DNA from: Sphingomonas aracearum
GTDB taxonomy: Bacteria; Pseudomonadota; Alphaproteobacteria; Sphingomonadales; Sphingomonadaceae
DNA: 64,000 nucleotides
NCBI RefSeq assembly: GCF_003345355.1
Contig: NZ_QQNB01000001.1
Coordinates: 434,001-498,000 of the forward strand
Direction of reading: 5' to 3'
Notes under the pieces: model-generated
Databases searched by the model: none
The model's input: the letters and a program-made list of their open reading frames with translations, nothing else
What the model was told of the DNA's origin: nothing
Part shown: positions 1-9,208 of the stretch, piece by piece
Layout: each line of letters begins with the position of its first letter
How positions within the stretch are numbered: position 1 is the stretch's first letter
Position numbers and translations under genes: made by a program

Positions 1-881
1 ACAAGCGCCGCCCGCGCGGCGATGTCCACCCAGCGGATGGTGCCCGCCTGGTCCGTCTCGAAACGGAAGCTCTCCGCTGCCGCTGCCGGCTGCGCCTGTG
101 CCGCCACCGGCTCGGGCGCCTCGCCGCCCTCCTCGCGCCGGCGCCGATAGGCATCGATCCGCGCGACCAGATCCGAAATGCGGAAGGTGCCGCCGGGCTG
201 CTCCCGGTCGGCCGAACCGGCATGGCGCAGCGCTTCGGCCACCACCGGCAACTCCCGCGCGACATGGCCGAAGGCGACAAAGGAGCCGGGCGACTGCGGC
301 GCGGAGGGCGCGGGGGGCAGCGCAGGTTCGGGCGAGCGCTCCTGCGGAACATCGGGCACGGGCTCAGGCACCGCCGGTGCAGGCGCCTCCTCCGGGTCGC
401 CGAGCTCCTGCGCGTCTGCACCGAACCCCGCGCCCTCCCCGGCGGGCAGCACGAAATCGACCGGCCCGAAGCTTTCCAGCGAGCGGCGCACGGCCGCGCC
501 CAGATCGCGGCGGTGGCGCAGCACCGCGCGGCTGCCCGGCGCAAGGCCGGGCAGAAGCGCGATCCAGTCCTTGTCGGCCAGCCTTCCCGTTCGCAGCACG
601 GGCGCGGCGACGGCGGCATCGTCCTCCGCGAAGAAGCCGACGATCGCCCCTTGCGGCGCTCCCGCGGCGACCGCACGGGCGCTTGCGGAGCGAACGGCGG
701 CCGGCACCTTGTCCCGCAGCGTGCGCAGCCGCGCGATTGCCGCTTCCGGCGCGGAAACCCGCCCGCGGCCGACCAGATCGACGAGCTGCCGCCACGCGAT
801 CTGCGCGCCCACCGGCGTGCTGGTATCCTGCGCGAGAACGGTGTCGAGGCTGTCGTCGAAACGCAAAACGTTGTCCTTCAT
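1..881 (-). CDS. Probable sensor histidine kinase, N-terminal part (truncated by window edge)
   Basis: The reading frame opens at an ATG (879-881) and runs off the left edge after 293 residues without a stop. It begins MKDNVLRFDD. Residues 1-150 are a soluble alpha/beta-looking region. A Pro/Glu-rich linker follows at about 160-200, and near residue 272 a stretch begins FRFETDQAGTIRWVD, which looks like the first strand of a PAS domain. There is no signal peptide or membrane segment, so it should be cytosolic. The PAS-like start and the resemblance to sphingomonad kinases I know point to a histidine kinase, but the kinase core lies outside the window, so this is an inference. It is transcribed divergently from the Lrp/AsnC gene, with 169 bp between the starts. 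Confidence 0.5.
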   Translation of the reverse strand, partial: MKDNVLRFDDSLDTVLAQDTSTPVGAQIAWRQLVDLVGRGRVSAPEAAIARLRTLRDKVPAAVRSASARAVAAGAPQGAIVGFFAEDDAAVAAPVLRTGRLADKDWIALLPGLAPGSRAVLRHRRDLGAAVRRSLESFGPVDFVLPAGEGAGFGADAQELGDPEEAPAPAVPEPVPDVPQERSPEPALPPAPSAPQSPGSFVAFGHVARELPVVAEALRHAGSADREQPGGTFRISDLVARIDAYRRRREEGGEAPEPVAAQAQPAAAAESFRFETDQAGTIRWVDIAARAAL

Positions 882-970
882 GCGACGCGGCGGCCGTCGT
901 CGTAAGAGATCATTAACTCGCCCCGGCGGGGGTGAGAATCAGCTCTTTTCGGCACGTCGCATTGTGGGAC

Positions 971-1000
971 AATTGCGTTCCGCCGCAATTTTATTATCTA
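971..1000 (+). promoter_or_regulatory. Promoter and inverted-repeat operator of the Lrp/AsnC gene
   Basis: A perfect 7-bp inverted repeat, AATTGCG (971-977) and CGCAATT (984-990), is separated by 6 bp. A -35-like TTGCGT (973-978) lies inside it, and a -10-like TATCTA (995-1000) follows after a 16-bp spacer. The start codon is 50 bp further on. Overlap of the repeat with the -35 box fits autoregulation, which is common in Lrp/AsnC regulators. The promoter assignment is by eye. Confidence 0.45.
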
Positions 1001-1050
1001 GCATAAAGGCAGCCCATTCGAAAGCGAGGCTGCGGGGGAGTATGCGTGCA

Positions 1051-1515
1051 ATGACCTTCGACTCCATCGACCGCAACATCCTGCGTTTGCTTCAGGAAGA
1101 CGGCCGAATGACCAATGTCGACCTGGCCGAACGAGTAGGGCTGACCGCCCCGCCCTGCCTGCGGCGGGTTCGCGCGCTGGAGGAAGCGGGGGCGATCCGC
1201 GGCTACCATGCCGAGCTCGATCCCGCGACGCTGGGCTTTCCGATCACCGTTTTCGCGATGGTGTCGCTGCGCAGCCAGGCGGAGCACGATCTCGCCGCCT
1301 TCGAGGCGCATGTGGCGGACATTCCCGAGATCCGCGAATGCTACATGCTGAACGGAGAGATCGACTTCATCCTCAAGATCGTCGCCGGTGACCTGAAGAG
1401 CTTTCAGGACATCCTCACCACGCATCTCACGCCCGCCCCCAACGTCGCCAGCGTGAAGACGTCGCTGACGATCCGCGCCGCGAAGAACCAGCCGGGCATT
1501 CCCGTTCTCGACTAG
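1051..1515 (+). CDS. Lrp/AsnC family transcriptional regulator
   Basis: This 154-residue protein has the standard length and layout of the family. An N-terminal winged helix-turn-helix (about residues 1-60, with TNVDLAERVGLTAPPCLRRV as the recognition region) is followed by the RAM ligand-binding domain (about 65-150, ending in VASVKTSLTIR). Such proteins are octameric or dimeric DNA-binding regulators that sense amino acids. The start at 1051 is preferred over the ATG at 1042 because GGGGGAG (1034-1040) sits 10 bases from 1051 but only 1 base from 1042. An inverted repeat over its own promoter suggests autoregulation. The target and the ligand cannot be read from the sequence. A second, different Lrp/AsnC gene lies at the right end of the window. 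Confidence 0.93.
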   Translation: MTFDSIDRNILRLLQEDGRMTNVDLAERVGLTAPPCLRRVRALEEAGAIRGYHAELDPATLGFPITVFAMVSLRSQAEHDLAAFEAHVADIPEIRECYMLNGEIDFILKIVAGDLKSFQDILTTHLTPAPNVASVKTSLTIRAAKNQPGIPVLD

Positions 1516-1555
1516 CCGCCTCCGCGCGGCCCCACGCCGTGGCGGAAGCTGCGGT

Positions 1556-1587
1556 CAAAAAGAAAGGGCGGCATCGCTGCCGCCCTT
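1556..1587 (-). terminator. Rho-independent terminator of the TPR gene
   Basis: Read on the minus strand, a perfect 10-bp GC-rich stem (AAGGGCGGCA/TGCCGCCCTT, at 1578-1587 and 1564-1573) closes a GCGA loop of the GNRA type. It is followed by TCTTTTT (1563-1557). It begins 24 bases after the stop of the leftward TPR gene. Confidence 0.85.
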
Positions 1588-1610
1588 CCCGTCCCGTCGG
1601 TGGAGCCGCC

Positions 1611-2945
1611 TCAGTTGGCAGCCACGGGGGCAGCCGCGCCGTTGGCGGGCGCGTCCAGCCACACGGTCCAGAGCTGCGCGATCTCCGTGCGCGGCGCCGT
1701 CTTGATCGACGAGAACGCCTGCTTGGCGCCCGTCTTGTCGCCGGCATTGGCAAGCGCGATGCCGAGATGGGTGTTCACCTCGTCCGCGTTCATCGCCGGC
1801 GTGCCCGGCTTGGGAGCGGCAAGCGCCGCGCGGTACAGCTCGGCCGCCTTGGCCCAGTTGTTGTTGCCCAGGTAGAAGTCGCCCACGTCGGCCAGCGCGC
1901 GGCCGGTGCCGGTGCGCTTGGCCTTGGCCTCCTGCGCCTCGGCGGTGCCTTCGGTGCCGAGCTGCTGGCGTGCCAGGCCCAGGAGCTGCGCGGCCGAACC
2001 GGTCGGCTTGCCGCCCGCGGCCGGGATCTTCCCGTTCTTCACGCCCTCGTCCATCACCGAGACGGACTCGCGCGCCAGGCCGGTGTCATAGGTGAGCTGC
2101 GCATATTCCAGGTAATCGGCACCGACGAGCGAGTTGGTGGCCCGCATCAGGCGGAACAGGTCGACGCGCTGGCGCGAGTCGATGCGCTTGGCGCCGGCGC
2201 CCTGGAAGCCGAAGGTGTAGATCGCGTCGCGCCAGTTCTTGGGCGTGCCGAAATCGTGCAGCCACATGGCGGTCACGCGCTGCGTGCCGGCATTGTCGCC
2301 CAGCTTGTAGTAGCGGGAGATGGCAAAGCGATACTGGTCCTCGCTCACCGGGCGCCCGGCAGCCTTTTCCGCCAGGATCGACTTTTCGAGGTCGGCAAGC
2401 CCGCCCGCGACGTCACCGCCCTCGGTCTTGGCGCGGACGATCTGCAGCGCGAGGTTCTCGTTCTGATAGCCGAGCTGCTGCGCCTTCTGGAACGCGGCCA
2501 GCGCCTGCGGGAACTGCTTGGCGTTGTAGTACATGTTGCCGCGCGAATAAGTGTAGCGGCCGAGATCCTCCTGCGGCGTCACCGGATTGGCGAGCAGCTG
2601 GTCCAGCAGCGGGGCAAGCTTGGCATCGGCGGTGGGATCGTTGGGCGCCAGCTGGCCCGCCGTCATCTGCAGGCGCAGCGCGGTGATGAAATAGCGATCA
2701 CCATCCGTCTTGGCGGCTGCATCGGCGGCGGTCAGCGCGGTGGTGGCGGTGGCGTAATCCTTGGCACCGATCGCGGTCTGCGCGGCCTGGATCTGCTTCA
2801 GCGCGTCGGCATTGCTGACGGAGGGCTTTTGCGGGCCGGTCTGCTCTTCCTTCTTCTTGTCCTTGGCCAGCGCCGGGGTCAGCGCCAGGCCGCTCGCCCC
2901 GGCGAGCAGCGCTGCGGCGAGCGCGAAACGGGGAAAGGTCTTCAT
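1611..2945 (-). CDS. Secreted tetratricopeptide-repeat protein
   Basis: The protein has 444 residues and starts MKTFPRFALAAALLAGASG, a Sec signal peptide with likely cleavage after LTPALA. The mature part begins with a charged KDKKKEE stretch and then consists of helix-pair repeats typical of TPR proteins (for example the region around GNMYYNAKQFPQALAAFQKA). It ends in an Ala-rich tail. The ATG at 2943-2945 is preceded by AAAAGGAG, so I chose it over an upstream in-frame ATG at 3032 that would add 29 residues without a signal peptide. TPR proteins act as periplasmic scaffolds, and no partner can be named here. It is monocistronic, closed by a strong terminator, and divergent from yaaA. Confidence 0.85.
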   Translation of the reverse strand: MKTFPRFALAAALLAGASGLALTPALAKDKKKEEQTGPQKPSVSNADALKQIQAAQTAIGAKDYATATTALTAADAAAKTDGDRYFITALRLQMTAGQLAPNDPTADAKLAPLLDQLLANPVTPQEDLGRYTYSRGNMYYNAKQFPQALAAFQKAQQLGYQNENLALQIVRAKTEGGDVAGGLADLEKSILAEKAAGRPVSEDQYRFAISRYYKLGDNAGTQRVTAMWLHDFGTPKNWRDAIYTFGFQGAGAKRIDSRQRVDLFRLMRATNSLVGADYLEYAQLTYDTGLARESVSVMDEGVKNGKIPAAGGKPTGSAAQLLGLARQQLGTEGTAEAQEAKAKRTGTGRALADVGDFYLGNNNWAKAAELYRAALAAPKPGTPAMNADEVNTHLGIALANAGDKTGAKQAFSSIKTAPRTEIAQLWTVWLDAPANGAAAPVAAN

Positions 2946-3117
2946 GGAAACTCTCCTTTTGCGGCAATCTGTGCGGCAGGGGCCGTTCAATCGTACCGGG
3001 CGGCATCTAGACCGCAGGACCGGGCGGTTCAAGCGACGGACCGGATCGGGAAAGCCTTTGTTGCCGGGCCGCTGAACGCCGATTGAACGCAGGGCGGCGG
3101 CGCTCTACCGGCAGCGC

Positions 3118-3870
3118 ATGATCGCGCTCCTCTCGCCGGCGAAGACGCTGGACTATGAAACGCCCCTGCCGCCGCTGGCCGCCACCGCCCCGCGCTTTGC
3201 GAACGAGGCGGATCGGCTGGCGCGCGCCGCCGCCAACCTGTCGCAGAAGAAGCTGGCCGAGCTGATGCACATCTCGCCCAAGCTCGCCAAGCTGAACGCG
3301 GATCGCTTCGCCGGCTTTGCCGAGGCGGTCGAGCGTCCCGCGCTGTTCGCCTTTGCCGGGGACGTTTACACCGGCTTCGACGTCGCCAGCGCGCCTGCCG
3401 AAGCGATCGAGTTCGCGCAAGGCCACGTCCGCATCCTGTCCGGGCTTTACGGGCTGCTGCGCCCGCTCGATGCCATCCGGCCCTACCGGCTGGAGATGGG
3501 CGTGCGCTGGGCACCCCGGCGCAAGAGCCTGTACGAGTTCTGGGGCGACCGGGTGGCCGACGCGATCGCGGGCGATGTGGCAGAGGAGGGCTCCGGCGCG
3601 GTCCTGAACCTCGCCAGCCAGGAATATTGGCAGGTCGCGCGCGACCGCCTGCCGCAGGACGTGCGGGTGATCGACGTCGAGTTCCACGAAGCGGACGGCC
3701 GCTTCGTCAGCTTCCATGCCAAGAAGGCGCGTGGCACCATGGCGCGCTGGATGTGCGAACACCGGATCGCCGCAACCGACGACATGCGCGGCTTCGACGC
3801 CGACGGTTACCGCTTCGATCGCGAGGCCAGCGAGAACAACCGCTGGTCCTTCCGGCGGGCCGAGGCATGA
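3118..3870 (+). CDS. yaaA: Peroxide stress protein YaaA
   Basis: This is a full-length (250 aa) YaaA/DUF328 protein. The family signature SPAKTLDYE is at residues 6-14, and the conserved FAGDVYTGFD, LSGLYGLLRPLD and ASQEYW segments are all present. In E. coli, YaaA limits Fenton damage during hydrogen peroxide stress by lowering free intracellular iron, and the fold resembles DNA-binding proteins. The start ATG follows a weak ribosome binding site. It overlaps the next gene by the four bases ATGA, so the two are probably translationally coupled. No peroxide-responsive operator is evident upstream. Confidence 0.93.
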   Translation: MIALLSPAKTLDYETPLPPLAATAPRFANEADRLARAAANLSQKKLAELMHISPKLAKLNADRFAGFAEAVERPALFAFAGDVYTGFDVASAPAEAIEFAQGHVRILSGLYGLLRPLDAIRPYRLEMGVRWAPRRKSLYEFWGDRVADAIAGDVAEEGSGAVLNLASQEYWQVARDRLPQDVRVIDVEFHEADGRFVSFHAKKARGTMARWMCEHRIAATDDMRGFDADGYRFDREASENNRWSFRRAEA

Positions 3871-4544
3871 GCACCCGCGCCGCGATCATCGGGGCCACCG
3901 GCGGGATCGGCGCCGCGCTGGCAGAGGCGCTGGCGGAGGAAGGCGCCACCGTGCTGCGCTTCGGCCGCAGCCTTCCGGGCCTGCAGCACCTCGACCTGCT
4001 CGACGAGGCGAGCATCGCCGCCGCCGCCGCACATGCGGCTGGTGCCGATCTGGTGCTGGTCGCCACCGGCCTGCTCCATGAAGGCGATCACGGGCCCGAG
4101 AAGGCTTTTCGCGACCTCGACCCCGAATGGCTTGCCCGGCAATATGCGGTCAACGCGATCGGCCCGGCGCTGGTGGCCAAACACTTCCTGCCGATCCTGC
4201 CCAAGTCGGGGCGCGGCGTGTTCGCCGCGCTGACCGCGCGTGTCGGCAGCATCTCGGACAACCGCCTCGGCGGCTGGTACGGCTATCGCGCTGCCAAGGC
4301 CGCGCTCAACCAGATCATCCGCACGCTGGCGATCGAGGAGCGCCGGCGCAACGACCGCTCGATCGTCGTGGCGCTGCACCCCGGCACCGTCGACACCGCG
4401 CTCTCCAAACCCTTCCAGCAGAGCGGCCGCGACCTGTTCCGGCCGGACCGCGCGGCGGTGCAGCTGCTGGACGTCCTGGACGGCCTGCGCCCGCCCGACA
4501 GCGGCAAGATCTTCGCCTGGGACGGCGCAGAGATCGTGCCCTAG
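3867..4544 (+). CDS. Short-chain dehydrogenase/reductase, C-factor-like
   Basis: The protein has 225 residues with a Rossmann fold. The nucleotide motif GATGGIG is at residues 9-15, and the catalytic YxxxK is at Tyr139 and Lys143, with Ser residues near 127-129. The PGTVDTALSKPF segment after the active site is typical of the CsgA/C-factor branch of SDRs. It should be a soluble NAD(P)-dependent oxidoreductase of unknown substrate. The start ATG overlaps the yaaA stop (ATGA), so the two form a small operon upstream of gyrA. Confidence 0.88.
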   Translation: MSTRAAIIGATGGIGAALAEALAEEGATVLRFGRSLPGLQHLDLLDEASIAAAAAHAAGADLVLVATGLLHEGDHGPEKAFRDLDPEWLARQYAVNAIGPALVAKHFLPILPKSGRGVFAALTARVGSISDNRLGGWYGYRAAKAALNQIIRTLAIEERRRNDRSIVVALHPGTVDTALSKPFQQSGRDLFRPDRAAVQLLDVLDGLRPPDSGKIFAWDGAEIVP

Positions 4545-4564
4545 CTCCAGCCCCTTCGCACGCG

Positions 4565-4601
4565 CGCGTACGCGTGCACGCCCCCACGCGCGGGCGTACG
4601 C
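4565..4601. promoter_or_regulatory. Paired palindromes upstream of gyrA
   Basis: Two copies of the palindrome GCGTACGC lie at 4566-4573 and 4594-4601, 28 bp apart. The first extends to the 10-bp palindrome CGCGTACGCG (4565-4574). They occupy the 124-bp gap between the SDR stop and gyrA. Protein binding or supercoiling-sensitive control of gyrA is possible but not shown. Confidence 0.25.
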
Positions 4602-4668
4602 GGGGTTGGCAGGTAGTCACCGGATCGTTACACCACGGCGACAACCCAATTTCCCGAAAGCGTGAGCA

Positions 4669-7425
4669 TTGACCGACGAGACCATCCTCGCCGACCCGTC
4701 CGACATTTCCCCCATCTCCATCGTCGAGGAGATGAAGACCAGCTATCTCGACTATGCGATGAGCGTCATCGTGGCGCGCGCGCTGCCGGACGTTCGCGAT
4801 GGCCTGAAGCCGGTGCACCGCCGCATCCTGTTCTCCGCGCAGGAAAGCGGGTTCTTCTACAACCGGCCGTATCGCAAGTCCGCCCGCATCGTCGGTGACG
4901 TGATCGGTAAATACCATCCGCACGGCGACACCGCGATCTATGACGCCCTGGCGCGCATGACGCAGGATTGGTCCATGCGCCTGCCGCTGATCGACGGCCA
5001 GGGCAATTTCGGCTCGATGGACCCCGATCCGCCCGCCGCCATGCGGTACACCGAGGCGCGCCTTGCCCGCGCGACCAACTACCTGATCGAGGATCTCGAC
5101 AAGGATACGGTCGACTTCCAGCCCAACTATGACGGGTCCGAGCGCGAGCCGCAGGTGCTGCCGGCGCGCTTTCCCAACCTGCTCGTCAACGGCGCGGGCG
5201 GCATCGCCGTCGGCATGGCCACCAACATTCCGCCGCACAATCTCGGCGAGGTGATCGATGCGTGCTTCGCCTATCTAGACAACGGCGCGATCACCACCGA
5301 GGAGCTGATGGCGATCGTGCCCGGCCCGGATTTCCCGACCGGGGCGATTATCCTGGGCCGCGCCGGCACCCGTTCGGCCTATGAGGGCGGCCGTGGCTCC
5401 ATCATCGTGCGCTCGCGCCACAAGATCGAGGAAGGCCGCGGCGACCGCCGCTCGATCGTGCTGACGGAAATCCCCTACCAACAGGGCAAGAACGCCCTGG
5501 TGGAGAAGATCGCCGAGGCCGCCAAGGACAAGCGGATCGAAGGCATCAGCGACATTCGCGATGAATCCAACCGCGAAGGCGTGCGCATCGTCATCGACCT
5601 GAAGCGCGATGCGACGCCCGAAGTGGTGCTGAACCAGCTGTGGCGCCACACCCCCGCACAGGGCTCGTTCGCCGCCAACATGCTGGCGATCCGCGGCGGC
5701 CGGCCCGAGCTCCTGAACCTGCGCGACATCATCGCCGCGTTCGTGACTTTCCGCGAGCAGGTCATCACCCGCCGCTCGAAGTTCGAGCTGGCCAAGGCCC
5801 GCGACCGCGCGCACATCTTGCTCGGCCTGGTCATTGCGGTCACCAACCTCGACGAGGTGGTGCGCATCATCCGCGGCTCCGCCTCGCCGGCCGAGGCGCG
5901 CGCCGCGCTGCTCGCGCGCGAGTGGCCGATCGGCGAGATCGCGCAATATATCCGCCTGGTCGAGGCGATCGAGACCGAAATCTCCGGCGACGTCTACCGC
6001 CTGTCCGAAACGCAGGTCCGCGCGATCCTCGACCTGCGCCTGCATCGCCTCACCGCGCTTGGCCGCGACGAGATCGGCGACGAGCTGAAGGAGCTGGCGG
6101 ATTCGATCACCGAGCTGCTGGCCATCCTCGCCGACCGCGCCAAGCTCTACGCCGTCATGCGCGAGGAGCTGGCCGACGTGCGCCAGCTGTTCGCCACCCC
6201 GCGCCGCACGGAGATCGCCGCGGCCGCCGATGGGATCGACGACGAGGACCTGATCGAGCGCGAGGACATGGTCGTCACCGTCACGGTGCAGGGCTATATC
6301 AAGCGTACCACGCTGGACAGCTTCCGTGCCCAGGCGCGGGGCGGCAAGGGCCGCGCCGGCATGGCGACCAAGGACGAGGATGCGATAACGAACCTCTTCG
6401 TCACCTCCACGCACACGCCCGTCCTGTTCTTCTCCACGCTCGGCAAGGTGTACCGCATGAAGGTGTGGCGCCTGCCCGAAGGCGGTCCCGCCACACGCGG
6501 GCGACCGATGGTGAACCTCCTGCCGCTGGCCGAAGGGGAGACGATCTCCACCGTGCTGCCCCTGCCGGAGGATGAGGCGGAGTGGGGCAAGCTCCACGTC
6601 ATGTTCGCCACCGCCAAGGGCTCCGTGCGCCGCAACTCGATGGACGCGTTCACCAACGTTCCCACCGCCGGCAAGATCGCGATGAAGTTCGAGGGTGAGG
6701 ACACCGACGACCGGCTGATCGGCGTTGCCCTGCTGGAGGCCGAGGACGATGCCCTGCTCGCCACGCGACAGGGCCGCGCGATCCGCTTCGCCGGCGACGA
6801 CGTGCGCGAGTTCCAGAGCCGCAATTCGACCGGCGTGCGCGGCATCACGCTGAAGCCGGGGGACGAGGTGATCTCGCTTTCCATCCTCCACCGGGTCGGC
6901 ACCTCTTCGGAGGAGCGCGAGGCCTATCTGCGCTTCGCGCCGTGGAAGGCGGACAAGGAGGGCGAGCCCGATCTGGACCCGGCCCGTTTCGAGGAGCTGA
7001 AGGATCGCGAGCAGTTCATCCTGACCGTTTGCGCTAACGGCTATGGCAAGCTCAGCTCCGCCTATGAATATCGCCGCACCGGGCGCGGTGGTCAGGGCAT
7101 CACCAACATCGACAATATCGGGCGCAACGGCCCGGTGGTGGCGAGCTTCCCGGCAACGCGCGGTCACCAGCTGATGCTGGTGACGGACCAGGCCAAGCTG
7201 ATCCGCATGTCGCTCGGCGATCTGCGCGTGATCGGCCGCGGCTCGGCGGGGGTGCGGCTGTTCAACGTCGCCGCGAACGAGCATGTCGTTTCGGCCGCGC
7301 GCGTCGAGGAAACGGAGGGCGAGGCCGAGGCCGACCTGCGCACGCAGGCCGATATGGAACTGTCGCCGGTGCCGGACGCTGACACGTCCGACGACAGCAT
7401 TGCAGGCCCGGAGGACGGCGAATGA
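4669..7425 (+). CDS. gyrA: DNA gyrase subunit A
   Basis: This is the 918-residue A subunit of the type II topoisomerase that introduces negative supercoils with GyrB. The breakage-reunion domain is intact, with the catalytic tyrosine at Tyr127 in RYTEA. The quinolone-determining region reads [10 protein letters not shown], so Thr88 and Asp92 match E. coli Ser83 and Asp87. The GyrA box that distinguishes gyrase from Topo IV is present as [10 protein letters not shown] in the C-terminal domain. The start appears to be TTG at 4669: no ATG or GTG gives a sensible N-terminus, and the conserved [13 protein letters not shown] begins here, with GAAAG about 9 bases upstream. The stop overlaps the next start (ATGA). 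Confidence 0.97.
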   Translation: MTDETILADPSDISPISIVEEMKTSYLDYAMSVIVARALPDVRDGLKPVHRRILFSAQESGFFYNRPYRKSARIVGDVIGKYHPHGDTAIYDALARMTQDWSMRLPLIDGQGNFGSMDPDPPAAMRYTEARLARATNYLIEDLDKDTVDFQPNYDGSEREPQVLPARFPNLLVNGAGGIAVGMATNIPPHNLGEVIDACFAYLDNGAITTEELMAIVPGPDFPTGAIILGRAGTRSAYEGGRGSIIVRSRHKIEEGRGDRRSIVLTEIPYQQGKNALVEKIAEAAKDKRIEGISDIRDESNREGVRIVIDLKRDATPEVVLNQLWRHTPAQGSFAANMLAIRGGRPELLNLRDIIAAFVTFREQVITRRSKFELAKARDRAHILLGLVIAVTNLDEVVRIIRGSASPAEARAALLAREWPIGEIAQYIRLVEAIETEISGDVYRLSETQVRAILDLRLHRLTALGRDEIGDELKELADSITELLAILADRAKLYAVMREELADVRQLFATPRRTEIAAAADGIDDEDLIEREDMVVTVTVQGYIKRTTLDSFRAQARGGKGRAGMATKDEDAITNLFVTSTHTPVLFFSTLGKVYRMKVWRLPEGGPATRGRPMVNLLPLAEGETISTVLPLPEDEAEWGKLHVMFATAKGSVRRNSMDAFTNVPTAGKIAMKFEGEDTDDRLIGVALLEAEDDALLATRQGRAIRFAGDDVREFQSRNSTGVRGITLKPGDEVISLSILHRVGTSSEEREAYLRFAPWKADKEGEPDLDPARFEELKDREQFILTVCANGYGKLSSAYEYRRTGRGGQGITNIDNIGRNGPVVASFPATRGHQLMLVTDQAKLIRMSLGDLRVIGRGSAGVRLFNVAANEHVVSAARVEETEGEAEADLRTQADMELSPVPDADTSDDSIAGPEDGE

Positions 7426-7772
7426 GCGAACACCCTACCCTCGCCTACAAGGTGCTCACCGCCGAGCAGGTGGCGGAACTGGAAACCGGCAATTTCGCCG
7501 GCGCGCCGGTGGACCGCGAGGACGGGTACATCCACCTGTCGACGCACAAGCAGCTGACGGGGACGGTGGACAAGCACTTCGCCGGCCAGTCCGATCTGTG
7601 GGTCGCCGCCGTGGACCTCGAGGCGCTGGAGGACAAGGTGCGCTGGGAAGAGTCGCGCGGCGACCAGCTTTTCCCGCACCTATACGGCACGCTGCCGCTC
7701 GATGCGGTGGTCGCCTATTCCCCGCTGGAGCGCGAGGACGACGGTCAGGTGAGGCTGCCGGTCACGGGCTGA
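7422..7772 (+). CDS. DUF952 domain protein
   Basis: This is a 116-residue soluble protein matching the DUF952 family over its whole length, with the conserved YKVL start, DGYIHLSTHKQL and a LFPHLYGTLPLDAV segment near the end. The biochemical role of the family is not established. The ATG overlaps the gyrA stop by four bases (ATGA), so it is translated from the gyrA message. Confidence 0.85.
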   Translation: MSEHPTLAYKVLTAEQVAELETGNFAGAPVDREDGYIHLSTHKQLTGTVDKHFAGQSDLWVAAVDLEALEDKVRWEESRGDQLFPHLYGTLPLDAVVAYSPLEREDDGQVRLPVTG

Positions 7773-7774
7773 TA

Positions 7775-7792
7775 TTCCGGCAAAAGCCGGAA
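7775..7792. terminator. Stem-loop between convergent genes
   Basis: The perfect 7-bp stem TTCCGGC/GCCGGAA with an AAAA loop lies between the converging DUF952 gene and proC. It can serve as a terminator in both directions, although no clear U-tract follows on either strand. Confidence 0.45.
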
Positions 7793-7805
7793 CCTGCGCC
7801 GGTTG

Positions 7806-8609
7806 TCAGCGCGCTGCTGCCGCCAGCTCCGCGTTGCGCTTCGCCGAGGCGGCAAGCGTCGCCTTCATCAGCTCCACCAGAGCGTCGTCCCGGTCCAGCA
7901 CGTTGAGGCCCTGGCGCGTCGATCCGCCGGGGCTGGCCACGCGATCGGCGAGAACGGACGGTGGCTCCTCGGCGGCGATCGCCATGCGGGCGGAACCGTC
8001 GACGGTCGCCAGCGCCAGCCGCATCGCCTGATCCTTTGGCAAGCCGAGCGCCGCTCCCGCCGATGCCAGCGCCTCGACGAAACGGAACACGAAGCCCGGC
8101 CCGCAGCCCGACAGCGCCGTCACCGCATCGAACAGGCGCTCCTCGGCGATCCATTCGACCAACCCGAGGGGCGAGGACAGCGCCTCCGCCACCTCGCGCA
8201 CCGTCGCATCCTGGCTTGAGCTGTAAAGCGCCGTGACGCCGCGCCCGATGGCGACGGGAAGGTTCGGCATGGCGCGGACCACCGCCTCCGCCTCGCACAG
8301 TCCGGAAAGTGTCGCCTCGTCGACACCCGCAAGCACCGACATCAGCACCTTCGGCCGGTGCCGCGACAAAGCGCCGCCACGCACCGCAGCGAGCTGCTGC
8401 GGCTTGAGCGCGAGCAGGACGACATCGTAATCGAGACCGGCATCGGGCTCGGGCACTTCGCGCACGACCTTGACGCCCGCAGGCGCTGGCCGACCGCTGG
8501 GGCTCACCACCGTGATCCTCTCCGCCGGCAATCCGCTCGCCAGCCAGTGGCGCAGCATGGCACCACCCATGTTGCCGGCGCCCACCAGCAGCAGCGAAAC
8601 GTCGATCAA
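7806..8609 (-). CDS. proC: Pyrroline-5-carboxylate reductase
   Basis: This 267-residue enzyme catalyses the last step of proline synthesis, the NAD(P)H-dependent reduction of 1-pyrroline-5-carboxylate. The Rossmann motif GAGNMG is at residues 10-15. The family core is present, including LALKPQQL, MPNLPVAIGRGVTAL and the C-terminal dimer domain with ALSGCGPGFVFRF and SPGGSTRQGL. Its ATG lies only 4 bases after the stop of the ybjN-like gene, so both are in one leftward operon. The length fits the family. Confidence 0.95.
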   Translation of the reverse strand: MIDVSLLLVGAGNMGGAMLRHWLASGLPAERITVVSPSGRPAPAGVKVVREVPEPDAGLDYDVVLLALKPQQLAAVRGGALSRHRPKVLMSVLAGVDEATLSGLCEAEAVVRAMPNLPVAIGRGVTALYSSSQDATVREVAEALSSPLGLVEWIAEERLFDAVTALSGCGPGFVFRFVEALASAGAALGLPKDQAMRLALATVDGSARMAIAAEEPPSVLADRVASPGGSTRQGLNVLDRDDALVELMKATLAASAKRNAELAAAAR

Positions 8610-8613
8610 CGGA

Positions 8614-9117
8614 TCAGGCCTCGCCCTGCGTCTCGGTCATCGCCGCGGCGAGCGCTTCCTTGGGGCTCTTGCCGCCCCACAACACGAACTGGAACACCGG
8701 GTAGAAGCGTTCGCATTCGTCGATCGCACTGTCCACGATCAGCTCCGCCGAGCCGAGCGACAGCGTGCCGTCCTCCCCGTCGACCAGCGCGGCGTGGCGG
8801 TAGAGCAGGACCCCGGTGGACGCCCACAGCTCGAAATGACCGACCCAGAGCTGTTCGTTGACCAGCCCGATCGTCTCGTAGATCGCCGCCCGGCGCTCCT
8901 CGGTGACGCGGATGTCGGGAAAGGCCAGGAACTGGAGAACGCCGTCATCCTCGCGCCACAACGCGCGCAGTTCGTACTGCGTCCAGCTGCCCTTGAACCG
9001 CGCGACGATCTCCTCGTCCTGCCGCTCGTGCTCCCAGCCATGCGCCGCGAAATAGCTTTCCAGCATGTCGATCGGCGCCGCGTCCTCGCGCCCGAATTCG
9101 TGCTCGTCGAGCATCAT
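8614..9117 (-). CDS. YbjN domain-containing protein
   Basis: The protein has 167 residues with one YbjN domain. Family features include PIDMLESYFAAHGW near residue 15, a central FRR-like sheet with LQFLAFPDIRV, and a long amphipathic C-terminal half with CERFYPVFQFVLWGGKSP. The fold resembles type III secretion chaperones, but the role of this subfamily is not known. It is the first gene of a two-gene unit with proC, which is 4 bases downstream. Confidence 0.85.
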   Translation of the reverse strand: MMLDEHEFGREDAAPIDMLESYFAAHGWEHERQDEEIVARFKGSWTQYELRALWREDDGVLQFLAFPDIRVTEERRAAIYETIGLVNEQLWVGHFELWASTGVLLYRHAALVDGEDGTLSLGSAELIVDSAIDECERFYPVFQFVLWGGKSPKEALAAAMTETQGEA

Positions 9118-9208
9118 GCCTCCCCAGCCTGCCGTGCCCCGCCCAGCATCCTGCCCCAGCCCCCGGGAGCGGGCAACCCGTGCAAGCGGAAAGCTGTGGA
9201 CAAGCGGC

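Noticed and set aside
5275..7284. Long minus-strand frame opposite gyrA
   Set aside because: It mirrors the GyrA codons and has no start signal or family resemblance. The same holds for long frames opposite dnaB, parC, cysI and others.
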